51,938 bases of DNA from Sulfitobacter dubius (GTDB taxonomy: Bacteria > Pseudomonadota > Alphaproteobacteria > Rhodobacterales > Rhodobacteraceae). The notes beneath the pieces are model-generated. The model did no database searches. It was not told where the DNA came from and saw nothing but the letters and a program-made list of their open reading frames with translations. The stretch covers positions 1 through 51,938 of the forward strand of contig NZ_FOPG01000005.1 of assembly GCF_900113435.1 (NCBI RefSeq). Direction: 5' to 3'. Below, piece after piece: positions 16,825 through 23,738 of the stretch (the first letter of the stretch is position 1; every line of letters starts with the position of its first letter). The translations under genes and the position numbers were made by a program.

Positions 16825-17637
16825 ATGAGTGTAGTAGAAACAAAGATCGCAGAGGGCATCGGCTGGATCACCCTGAACCGGCCCCGCAAGCTCAATGCAC
16901 TCGCAGCAGAAGTCGTTGCTGCGGCCCGCGAAGCGGTAGAGGCGATGGAAAAAAACGACGAAGTAAAGGTCATCGTTCTGCGCGGCGCAGAAAATAACTT
17001 CTCAGTCGGCTACGATATCGCGCAAGAGGTAGAAATGGGGCTGTCCCGTCCCGAAGATTGGCACGCTGCGCTTACTAATAATGTTGGCCTTAGCATGGCT
17101 GTGTTTTCCTGTACAAAGCCGACGATTGGGGCCGTTGACGGATGGTGTTTGGCCGGGGCATGCGAACTCGCTATGGCATGCGATATGATCATTGCAACAG
17201 ATCGAGCGAAGTTTGGCGAACCGGAAATCCGCTTCGGTTCCGGTCCAGTTACGCTTCTGATGCCATTCATTCTTGGTCAGAAAAAAACTATGGAGCTTTT
17301 ATTGACTGGAGACACCGTAGATGCCCAAACCGCGCTTGAAATTGGGCTTATCAATCGTGTGGTAGCCCCAGAAGACCTCGAACAGACAGTCTCCACGCTA
17401 GCTCAGAAAATCGCGCTGACCCCCTTAGTAGTACTGCGTTTGACAAAAACAGCCCTCGTCCGGGCTTATGAGGCCATGGGTCTTCGCAATGCCGTGAACG
17501 TAAACCTTGATATTGCAGCAACCCTGAACGCAGCGGAGGCTCCGGAAAAGGCTCAGTTTCAAGAGCTTGTGCGCACCCAAGGTCTTCGTGCAGCACTGAA
17601 TTTTCGAGACGAGCGTTATGGGGCGCTAACAGTCTAA
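16825..17637 (+). CDS. enoyl-CoA hydratase/isomerase family protein
   Basis: A 270-residue crotonase with an AAAGGAG-type ribosome-binding site ahead of ATG 16825. Landmarks: WITLNRPRKLNALAAE, oxyanion loop FSVGYDIAQEVE, LAGACELAMACD and FGEPEIRFGSGPVTLLMPF. As in the paralogue at 11572 the loop after the second glutamate is G-S-G-P-V rather than the G-x-x-P-G-x-G-G of true hydratases, so another crotonase reaction is possible. It ends the plus-strand operon. No convincing intrinsic terminator follows; a CCTACT/AGTAGG stem at 17834-17850 is the nearest hairpin. Confidence 0.87.
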   Translation: MSVVETKIAEGIGWITLNRPRKLNALAAEVVAAAREAVEAMEKNDEVKVIVLRGAENNFSVGYDIAQEVEMGLSRPEDWHAALTNNVGLSMAVFSCTKPTIGAVDGWCLAGACELAMACDMIIATDRAKFGEPEIRFGSGPVTLLMPFILGQKKTMELLLTGDTVDAQTALEIGLINRVVAPEDLEQTVSTLAQKIALTPLVVLRLTKTALVRAYEAMGLRNAVNVNLDIAATLNAAEAPEKAQFQELVRTQGLRAALNFRDERYGALTV

Positions 17638-17833
17638 AATATCTGATCTTGATAAACCTAGTCAGTCTTCTGTGTCCGGCTTTCAGCTGGGCACAGCACA
17701 TGAAACTTTCGCGCTAATCGCAGACCTTGGAAAGGTTCGGTTTGTGAGGTCGAGCATGCCGCGCAAATCTGTAACTGATACGTTTTGTCACCGGCGATAA
17801 CGACCTTTTTTTGCCAGAGACGGATAGCGCTCC

Positions 17834-17850
17834 CCTACTAAGGGAGTAGG
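17834..17850. terminator. weak stem-loop downstream of the acyl-CoA operon
   Basis: CCTACT (17834-17839) pairs with AGTAGG (17845-17850) around a five-base loop. A T7 run lies before it rather than after it on the plus strand. The surrounding 17638-17873 holds no gene. Confidence 0.25.
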
Positions 17851-17873
17851 TCCGCCTTACGTGTCACAAGCCG

Positions 17874-18083
17874 TCAACATGCGTAAACGCCTGCATCTAC
17901 TGGGCCGAGATAATCGAGGACCTGCTGTGCCTCACCGTCATTCATGAGCTGCATTGCAGTCCGGCCGTCAAACCCCGGCAGAGGCGCTAAGCGATACCAT
18001 ACGTGAGCCAGCGCCTCTGACCCAAACCGCGGCGCCATCATCTTGATTACATCGTTCCTGTGCATGGGCTTATGATAGCGCAT
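17874..18083 (-). CDS. MbcA/ParS/Xre antitoxin toxin-binding domain, stand-alone
   Basis: A 69-residue ORF whose C-terminal half matches the DUF2384-type toxin-binding domain: APLPGFDGRTAMQLMNDGEA followed by VLDYLGPVDAGVYA. Known family role: C-terminal domain of antitoxins that neutralise RES-domain NAD-degrading toxins. Here the usual N-terminal Xre helix-turn-helix is absent and no RES gene follows on the minus strand. That makes it either an orphan antitoxin or a remnant. The ribosome-binding site is weak; ATG 18083 and ATG 18065 are both possible starts. The IS5 insertion 120 bp upstream may have removed its promoter. Confidence 0.55.
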   Translation of the reverse strand: MRYHKPMHRNDVIKMMAPRFGSEALAHVWYRLAPLPGFDGRTAMQLMNDGEAQQVLDYLGPVDAGVYAC

Positions 18084-18206
18084 TTCCAGTATGGGCAGTA
18101 CGTAAAATTGAGGAGGCTACCCCAGGTCGCTGACACAGGACTTTGGCCTCGACGCACATCCGAGATTGCGTTGCAGGTCTGATGATAGACATATACGCCT
18201 GCCTTA

Positions 18207-19038
18207 GGGTCAGGATTCATAACCAGTAGATGACGAGGGCGGCGAGGGCGATGGCAGAAAGGAAGACCTTCGGGCATCGGTCATATCGGGTGGCCACACG
18301 CCTCCAGTCCTTGAGTCTTCCGAACATGATCTCGATGCGATTGCGCCGCTTGTATCTCCGCTTGTCGTATTTGACCGGCGTCTTGCGCTTCTTTCGGCCT
18401 GGGATACAGGCGCGTATCCCCTTGTCCTGCAACGCTTCTCTGAACCAGTCAGCATCATAGCCGCGATCCCCGAGTAGCCATTTGACCTTGGGCAGGCCGC
18501 TCAGCAGGGCCCGTGCGCCGATGTAATCACTGACCTGTCCAGCGGTGACGAACAGGTCGATCGGTCGTCCCTGACTGTCGCAGATGGCATGCAGCTTGGT
18601 GTTCATGCCGCCCTTGGTTCGACCGATCAGGCGACCACGCCCCCTTTTTTGGCGGCCATACTGGTCGCCGTTCGGTGGGCTTTGAGATACGTCGCGTCGA
18701 TCATCACGGTCGTCTTCTCGCCGTGTTCTGCCGCCAGCCCGGCCATTATCCGCGCGAAGATGCCCTTCTCGCTCCACCGCTTCCACCGGCTGTAGAGCGT
18801 CTTGTGAGGACCATAGGCAGCAGGCGCATCGCGCCACCGCAAGCCATTGCCATTGATGAAGATAATCCCGCTCAGCACCCTCTTGTCATCTACCCGGGGC
18901 TTCCCGTGTGACTTGGGAAAGAAGGGAGCCAGACGGGCCATCTGCGCGTCGGTCAGCCAGAAAAGATCGCTCATACCACTGCTCCATTTTCCGAGCGGTG
19001 AATCATGCTGTGCGAGCGAAATCAATGCATCCTGACCC
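18207..19038 (-). mobile_element. IS5-family (IS427 group) insertion sequence
   Basis: An 832-bp element with terminal inverted repeats GGGTCAGGATTCAT (left, 18207) and ATGCATCCTGACCC (right, ending 19038). It is flanked by a TA target duplication at 18205-18206 and 19039-19040. It carries a two-frame transposase on the minus strand. Ends, target duplication and reading frames all look intact, so this is the most likely active element in the window. Confidence 0.88.
18217..18974 (-). CDS. IS5-family transposase, made by -1 frameshift
   Basis: The DDE transposase is split over two frames, as usual in the IS427 group. The first frame starts at 18974 (MSDLFWLTDAQMARLAPFFP) and carries GIIFINGNGLRWRDAPAAYG and the first aspartate in TVMIDATYLKAHRT. 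It ends at 18627. The second frame continues with GRTKGGMNTKLHAICDSQGR, the second aspartate in LLGDRGYDADW, and the glutamate in RRNRIEIMFGRLKDWRRVAT, ending at 18217. The shift from frame one to frame two is -1 and coincides with a run of six A followed by five G on the minus strand (18640-18650). An ATG at 19025 is too far upstream to be the natural start. Confidence 0.88.
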
Positions 19039-19129
19039 TAGATTGCTCACATTGAACGTTGGTTTCGTCCAACTGGTTTTCCAAAAGCGCGGTCGTGCAT
19101 TTGGTTGACAAGGTATCAGCGCCCGAGAC

Positions 19130-19372
19130 TTAGCGCGCACCCGAGCCAGACACGACATCGACGAAAATCTTTGGGGTACCATTTATGTCAGTTAGAGCGA
19201 GCGAGCTTTCGCCCGCGATGACGTATTGCACACGCAGCGGGTCATCCCCATCGCAAGTATAGGTCATGGTCTCGATACTATCGACGGCACCGAGGGAAAG
19301 GTTAATGCTCGTTTCCGCGTTAACCGGCAGGGCCAGTGTCGAACAGATGAGGGCAGTAAGGGTAAAGCGCAT
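19130..19372 (-). CDS. secreted MliC-like protein, possibly truncated
   Basis: An 80-residue protein with a signal peptide (MRFTLTALICSTLALPVNAE) and a periplasmic part resembling the lysozyme-inhibitor MliC domain: MTYTCDGDDPLRVQYVIAG, then LTDINGTPKIFVDVVSGSGAR. The usual MliC strand with the tryptophan-rich VWWTKGDEA segment should follow GSGAR, but a stop comes directly there. The fold would lack its last strands. The region up to the IS5 end at 19038 shows no continuation in the other frames. Function as a lysozyme inhibitor is therefore doubtful. Confidence 0.6.
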   Translation of the reverse strand: MRFTLTALICSTLALPVNAETSINLSLGAVDSIETMTYTCDGDDPLRVQYVIAGESSLALTDINGTPKIFVDVVSGSGAR

Positions 19373-19421
19373 GGGATATTTCCTTTGTTACTTCGGTCGA
19401 TAGGCTAGGTTGCGCACCCTC

Positions 19422-19640
19422 TTAGGCTGCTAGTCGGGAGGGGCGTTGCATGCGGCAAGCGGCACAGGTGAGTGCCGCAGCCCCTTGCAGTGCGATCGGC
19501 GCGTCACAGCGCCGACATTTTACGGATCTATTTGGCAGGGCTTGCGCGAACTGGGTGCGACAACTGGGACAGCGCCCTGCTGCCGCGCGCGGGATCGCGG
19601 CGGCGCAACAAGGGCATTGGGATGGCAAGTGAAAAGTCAT
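19422..19640 (-). CDS. small double zinc-ribbon protein
   Basis: A 72-residue ORF with four cysteine pairs: CPCC near residue 9, CPSC near 24, CRRC near 42 and CAAC near 59. They form two putative zinc ribbons separated by an NRSVK linker. There are no membrane segments or enzymatic motif. The regular spacing of the CxxC pairs in one frame argues that it is real despite its size. It lies 144 bp downstream, in the same orientation, of an Rnk-like gene, so it may belong to the same transcript. Specific role unknown; zinc-ribbon proteins of this size often bind nucleic acid or RNA polymerase. Confidence 0.6.
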   Translation of the reverse strand: MTFHLPSQCPCCAAAIPRAAAGRCPSCRTQFAQALPNRSVKCRRCDAPIALQGAAALTCAACRMQRPSRLAA

Positions 19641-19784
19641 GGCGTATTTCCGAGATAAGAAGGCTGTACCGATTGAACGGCGGTTTCACTCCCCGGACGG
19701 TGCGCCATGCTGTTTCACAGCATTGGGCGACACCCCCCGGGCCGCGCATGGTTTTTGCGCGCCCTTATGTTTGGCTCTCTCATT

Positions 19785-20222
19785 TTATGCACTCTGCAAG
19801 GTTTCTTGCTCAAGAGGCGCGACCTTGAGGATTTTCAACTCGCGCCGTTGCCTGTCGCGTGTTTCCCAGTGGAACACAGCGCCTTCGGCCAGGCCAATGA
19901 GCGCGACGCCGATGGGGGTCATTACCGAAACGAGACCGTTGGAGATGTCGGCGTCCTGCGGCAGAACCAAAGTGACTGTATGGTCTTTGTCGGTTGCCTC
20001 GTCATGGTACGTCACCTCGCGTCCTAGATCGACGACATCAGCGCGCAGACGCTGCGGGGTGACAATGCGCGCACGACCCAGTTCTTCGACCAACTGCTCA
20101 GCCAATTCCGGATTGCGGCGCATCATCCCTTCGGACAGCGCTTCAAGCTCTGCCAGCCGGGTGCTGCTGAGCACGATCTTGGGCTTGCGAGGGGATTTGC
20201 GTGGTTTGGATGGGGCGGACAT
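19785..20222 (-). CDS. GreA/GreB C-terminal-domain protein, Rnk-like
   Basis: A 145-residue protein from ATG 20222, which has AAAGGAG six bases upstream; the open frame extends to 20399 but that part looks non-coding. It starts with a basic tail (PSKPRKSPRKPK), then a helical hairpin (SSTRLAELEALSEGMMRRNP), and an FKBP-like domain. That domain includes ADVVDLGREVTYHDEATDKD and VMTPIGVALIGLAEGAVFHW, the signature of GreA/GreB C-terminal and Rnk proteins. Known roles: Rnk regulates nucleoside diphosphate kinase and binds RNA polymerase. A longer paralogue-like gene lies 50 bp upstream in the same orientation. Confidence 0.82.
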   Translation of the reverse strand: MSAPSKPRKSPRKPKIVLSSTRLAELEALSEGMMRRNPELAEQLVEELGRARIVTPQRLRADVVDLGREVTYHDEATDKDHTVTLVLPQDADISNGLVSVMTPIGVALIGLAEGAVFHWETRDRQRRELKILKVAPLEQETLQSA

Positions 20223-20272
20223 AGGAAACTCCTTTGAAATTGATAGGTTTGAGCGGCTGGGGTGGCGCATCT

Positions 20273-20722
20273 TCAAACGCCGCAGACGTCCAGCACGATA
20301 AGCGTGTCGATCCAGCCGTCTTCGCGCAGCAGAGGGGCTCGTTGCAGCTTTTGCATACCCAACATGGTCGCGCCCAAGAAGGAGGTCACGGGGATGCACC
20401 CCGCGTCATCAGCCGGCACAAAGGTCAGCATGCCGCTTCGGGCCCTGCCGCCGTTCGTCATGAAGGAAACGAGCCGCCCCGCCACAACGAGGTTGGCTGG
20501 CGTGGGTTCGGGCGCGGGGCGCGCCAAGCGCAGCTTGTGATGCAGGAAACCTTCAATCAGCGCCGGGTTCGGGCATTCCGCTGTGAGCCCAAGGCTCAAC
20601 AGACGTTCAACCCCGACCCGATCGGCACGGGTTAGTTGGAACCTGCCCTTAAGCGGCGGGCATTTGAAGGATGGTCGATAGGTATTGCCCGTAAGCATAT
20701 GCGTCGCATTGGCGATGTACAT
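20273..20722 (-). CDS. second GreA/GreB-C-like protein, divergent
   Basis: A 149-residue protein weakly resembling the downstream Rnk-like gene product. The comparable block is FVPADDAGCIPVTSFLGATM followed by LGMQKLQ and WIDTLIVLDV, which mimics the PVTSPLGxALLG...VL core of Rnk. The N-terminal half (LTRADRVGVERLLSLGLTAE) would be the helical part. The GGGGG stretch before ATG 20722 may serve as its ribosome-binding site. The pair of Rnk-like genes in tandem, one well conserved and one divergent, is uncommon. The assignment of this second member is moderate. Confidence 0.55.
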   Translation of the reverse strand: MYIANATHMLTGNTYRPSFKCPPLKGRFQLTRADRVGVERLLSLGLTAECPNPALIEGFLHHKLRLARPAPEPTPANLVVAGRLVSFMTNGGRARSGMLTFVPADDAGCIPVTSFLGATMLGMQKLQRAPLLREDGWIDTLIVLDVCGV

Positions 20723-21034
20723 GATGGTCCCCCGGAAAGGATCGCAGTCTCAACGAAAGGTTTGAGATGGCCCCGGGGGTTGTAGATACGCCTAAGCGTG
20801 CGCCACCCGGGGACGGGGGCGGTTCAGAAGCAGAAACCGGAAATGATTCTCATGCGTGACCATTAGGTGAGCCTACCCTGTATCTTTTGGCTGTCAACGC
20901 CCGTGGACGGGGATTGTATCTGGGATGCTGACTTCAGCGGATGGTCGGCGGTTTCACGCCCTCAGCGGGGCTTGCAGGTACATCATCAAAGCCCATCAGT
21001 ACCGCCAAGAGATCGGGAGAAAATACGCGCTCCA
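20723..21034. other. 312-bp gene-free stretch with Fur-like palindrome
   Basis: I see no gene here. ATGATTCTCAT at 20843-20853 is an exact palindrome (ATGA-TTC-TCAT) and on the minus strand reads ATGAGAATCAT, the core of the classical Fur box. Iron-related genes are absent nearby: only the divergent Rnk-like gene lies downstream on the minus strand, and nothing on the plus strand. The site may have lost its target gene or may be chance. Confidence 0.4.
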
Positions 21035-21925
21035 TTAGGTTTTTTCGCTATTTACTTTCGTCGGCTGCGCGCTCCTTTGCGTGCGCGCGTCCAGTACCCG
21101 ATGAACATCCATTCCTTCGCTCCGACGGTTCGCGACGGCGGCGATGATGCCTTCTGCTACCGCAACGGCGGAGGTGATCGAATTGGGCAGAAGTCGCCTT
21201 ACTGCGTCGGCATAGAAAGTAACATGTCCATGTTTGCTGAGAGGGCTCGTAGGGCGATCGGTGATGCAGAGTAGATCGGCGCCGCGCGCCCGCGCGGTTT
21301 CAGCTACTTCGATCGTGTCTGACGAGTAATGAGGCAGGGAGCAGACGACCACTAAGTCTCCGGGTTGGCAATGGAGCACCTGGCGCATGGCACTGCTGCC
21401 ATTGCCTAAAGGACCAATATTGAACGCACTGCCGCGGCAATAAGGTTCGAGCCCATGAATGAGAACCCCACAGACAAATTGGCTGACGCCGGCACCAAAG
21501 GCAAAGATACGCTCCGCCCGCAAGATCATCTCTACGGCATTGGTGCAACTTCCCTCGTCGAGCCTGTGGCGGGTTGCTTCGAGGTTGGCGCAGTCTTGGT
21601 CAAGGCCGTTGTTAACGACATCAAAGGCCCCGGCGCTCTCATCTATTTCGTTAGTTAGTCGGGTGGCATGAGATTCCGATTTCCGCATCGTCTCGATCTG
21701 CGAGTCGCGAAACTCTGAAAATTGAGAATATCCGATGGCGCGGGCAAATCGGGTGGCCGTCGCGGTAGAAACGACGCAGCGAGACGCCAGTTCCACGTTA
21801 TTCAAAAGCGCGGCAGTTGTCGGATTTTGCAGGATAAAATCTGCAATTTTTCGGTGTGCCGGGCTAAGGGTTTCATACGTGGCTGCGATGCGCTGCGCGA
21901 CCTCGCTATGATAATTGCCTGCCAT
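21035..21925 (-). CDS. MurR/RpiR family transcriptional regulator
   Basis: A 296-residue regulator. N-terminal RpiR helix-turn-helix (residues about 1-80): YETLSPAHRKIADFILQNPT, then SRCVVSTATATRFARAIGYS. The C-terminal SIS sugar-isomerase fold, residues about 125-255, has FAFGAGVSQFVCGVLIHGLE, GDLVVVCSLPHYSSDTIEVA and ITDRPTSPLSKHGHVTFYAD. It is divergent from the peptide-type ABC operon starting at 22043 with 117 bp between, so it should control that operon. Known members respond to phosphosugars. Here the operon suggests an amino-sugar, muropeptide-like or amide ligand, which is inference only. Confidence 0.88.
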   Translation of the reverse strand: MAGNYHSEVAQRIAATYETLSPAHRKIADFILQNPTTAALLNNVELASRCVVSTATATRFARAIGYSQFSEFRDSQIETMRKSESHATRLTNEIDESAGAFDVVNNGLDQDCANLEATRHRLDEGSCTNAVEMILRAERIFAFGAGVSQFVCGVLIHGLEPYCRGSAFNIGPLGNGSSAMRQVLHCQPGDLVVVCSLPHYSSDTIEVAETARARGADLLCITDRPTSPLSKHGHVTFYADAVRRLLPNSITSAVAVAEGIIAAVANRRSEGMDVHRVLDARTQRSAQPTKVNSEKT

Positions 21926-21951
21926 TCAAAGACCCCCTTGACGAAATTAAC

Positions 21952-21968
21952 GTTTCATGAGTTTCATG
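21952..21968. promoter_or_regulatory. direct repeat, candidate RpiR binding site
   Basis: Two perfect copies of GTTTCATG separated by one base (21952-21959 and 21961-21968) lie in the divergent region between the RpiR gene and the ABC operon, 75-90 bp ahead of the binding-protein ATG. A possible -35 (TTGACG, 21938-21943) directly precedes it, so a bound protein would overlap the promoter. The assignment to the adjacent regulator is inference. Confidence 0.4.
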
Positions 21969-22042
21969 TGCTTGCAATTGTCGTTGCAGTCAAGCTGCCT
22001 GCATCGCAGTAGTCAACGTCAGTATCCCTCGGGAGGGAAGAT

Positions 22043-23665
22043 ATGAATTATAAGAAAACTCAGGCCTGTGCCGTTGCCGCACTGGCTACGGCTTTGGGCG
22101 CGACCTCGCTGTCAGCGCAGGAACTCACCATCGGGCTTAGTTCTGAACCGACTGCTGTAGATCCACATTATCATGATTTAACGCCCAACAACCAACTTGG
22201 CATGCACATCTATTCCATGCTGGCTACACCGGATGCCAACCTTATGGCGCAGCCAGAGCTTGCCACCTCTTGGGAAGCCGAAGATGACAACACATGGGTC
22301 TTCAAACTGCGCGAGGATGTAAAGTTCTCCGACGGGACAGATTTTGACGCGAGCGACGTGATCTTCACATTCTGCCGCGTGATGAACAACGAAAGTGCCA
22401 TCGGCTCCACCGGCAGTTCCGTTGTCAGCAATTTCGAAAGCGTCGAGGCGCCTGACCCTCATACACTGCGCATCAAGACGAAACAGGTTGAACCGATCAT
22501 GCCCGAGATGCTGGCCGGGGTTCCCATCATCAGCGACAGCATCGTGGAGCATGACGACATCACTTTCGATCTGCCAAACGATTGTGGCGTGACTGGAACC
22601 TGGCCCTCGATCGATGACTTCAACGTGGGTGAAGCGGCCGTGGGCACTGGTCCCTTCAAGCTGGAGAAGTTCAGCAAGGGCGCCGAGATAAGTCTGATGC
22701 GTAACGAAATATACTTCGGCACCCAGCCGGACTGGGAAACAGTCACCTTCGTACCGGTGCCCAGCGATGGCCCGCGACTGGCCGGGCTTTTGTCGGGCGA
22801 CTACGACATGATCGAATCTCCTGCCGCCCGCGATGTGGCGCAAATCGAAGAGAACGAGGCGTTCGAATACGTATCCACTCCCTCGAACCGAGTGATTTTC
22901 CTGCAGATGGATATTGGCCGCGGCGACAGCCCGTTCATCACTACCGAAGACGGCTCCAACCCGTTCCAAGATGTGCGGGTGCGGCAGGCGATCTCGATGG
23001 CGATTGACCGACAGGCAATTGTCGACCGCATCATGGATGGGTTGGCCCGTCCGGCCTATCAGTTCATCCCGGACGAGATGTTCGGCGCGATCCCGTCGCC
23101 CGCTCCAATGGAATACAACCCCGAAAAAGCCAAGGAACTACTGGCCGAGGCAGGCTATCCTGATGGGTTTAAGGTGACCTTTCACGCCACCAATGATCGC
23201 TATATCAACGACAGCCAAATTGCACAGGCCGTAGCGCAGTTCCTAACCCGCGTCGGCATCGAGACCGAGCTTGATGCGATGACCCGCTCGATGTTCTTTA
23301 GCCGGCGCTCGGGGCGCGAATTTAGCTTCTCAATGGGCGGTTGGGCGTCCAGCGAAGGCGGTGCGGCTTCCTTTTTGAGGCAATATGCCGTGACCACAGA
23401 TGATGCGCGTGGCGTCGGCGGTTCGAATTATGGCGATTGGAGCGATCCGGAGTTTGACGCTTTCGTGTTGGAGGCGATCAGCACGGTGGACGAGACCAAA
23501 AGGTCTGAACTGCTGCAGCAAGCCGAACAGATGGCCGTCGACAAGCTCGGCTTCATTCCCCTGCACTTCGAGAGCACTCTCTGGGCTTTCCGCAAGGGTG
23601 TGAGCTACGACGGGCGTGCCGATCAGTTTACGCTGGCCTATCAGGTCGAACGCGCCACTGAATGA
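22043..23665 (+). CDS. ABC transporter substrate-binding protein, family 5 (peptide/nickel type)
   Basis: A 540-residue periplasmic protein with a Sec signal (ACAVAALATALGATSLSAQE) and no lipobox cysteine. Family 5 marks include LRLSSEPT-like opening ELTIGLSSEPTAVDPHYHDL, ELATSWEAEDDNTWVFKLRE, then FSDGTDFDASDVIFTFCRVM and VRQAISMAIDRQAIVDRIMD. Strong GGGAGGGA site before ATG 22043. Its ligands in related systems are peptides, opines or glycosides. The downstream hydrolase and amidohydrolase suggest amide or peptide-like substrates. First gene of a complete importer operon. Confidence 0.92.
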   Translation: MNYKKTQACAVAALATALGATSLSAQELTIGLSSEPTAVDPHYHDLTPNNQLGMHIYSMLATPDANLMAQPELATSWEAEDDNTWVFKLREDVKFSDGTDFDASDVIFTFCRVMNNESAIGSTGSSVVSNFESVEAPDPHTLRIKTKQVEPIMPEMLAGVPIISDSIVEHDDITFDLPNDCGVTGTWPSIDDFNVGEAAVGTGPFKLEKFSKGAEISLMRNEIYFGTQPDWETVTFVPVPSDGPRLAGLLSGDYDMIESPAARDVAQIEENEAFEYVSTPSNRVIFLQMDIGRGDSPFITTEDGSNPFQDVRVRQAISMAIDRQAIVDRIMDGLARPAYQFIPDEMFGAIPSPAPMEYNPEKAKELLAEAGYPDGFKVTFHATNDRYINDSQIAQAVAQFLTRVGIETELDAMTRSMFFSRRSGREFSFSMGGWASSEGGAASFLRQYAVTTDDARGVGGSNYGDWSDPEFDAFVLEAISTVDETKRSELLQQAEQMAVDKLGFIPLHFESTLWAFRKGVSYDGRADQFTLAYQVERATE

Positions 23666-23738
23666 TCCACGCAGCTAAATCACTTGTGCCGTCGCGCATC
23701 CTGCGCGGCGGCATCCCAAACGAATCGGAATAGGCCTG

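Noticed and set aside
16825..17637. Recent duplication of the crotonase gene at 11572
   Set aside because: The proteins share motifs but differ throughout, so they are old paralogues, not a recent repeat.
18047..18277. 76-codon minus-strand ORF spanning the left IS5 end
   Set aside because: It crosses the IS boundary and is in a different frame from the antitoxin-like ORF.
22178..22969. 263-codon minus-strand ORF opposite the binding-protein gene
   Set aside because: It lies inside a clear family 5 binding-protein gene, and its translation has no recognisable domain.
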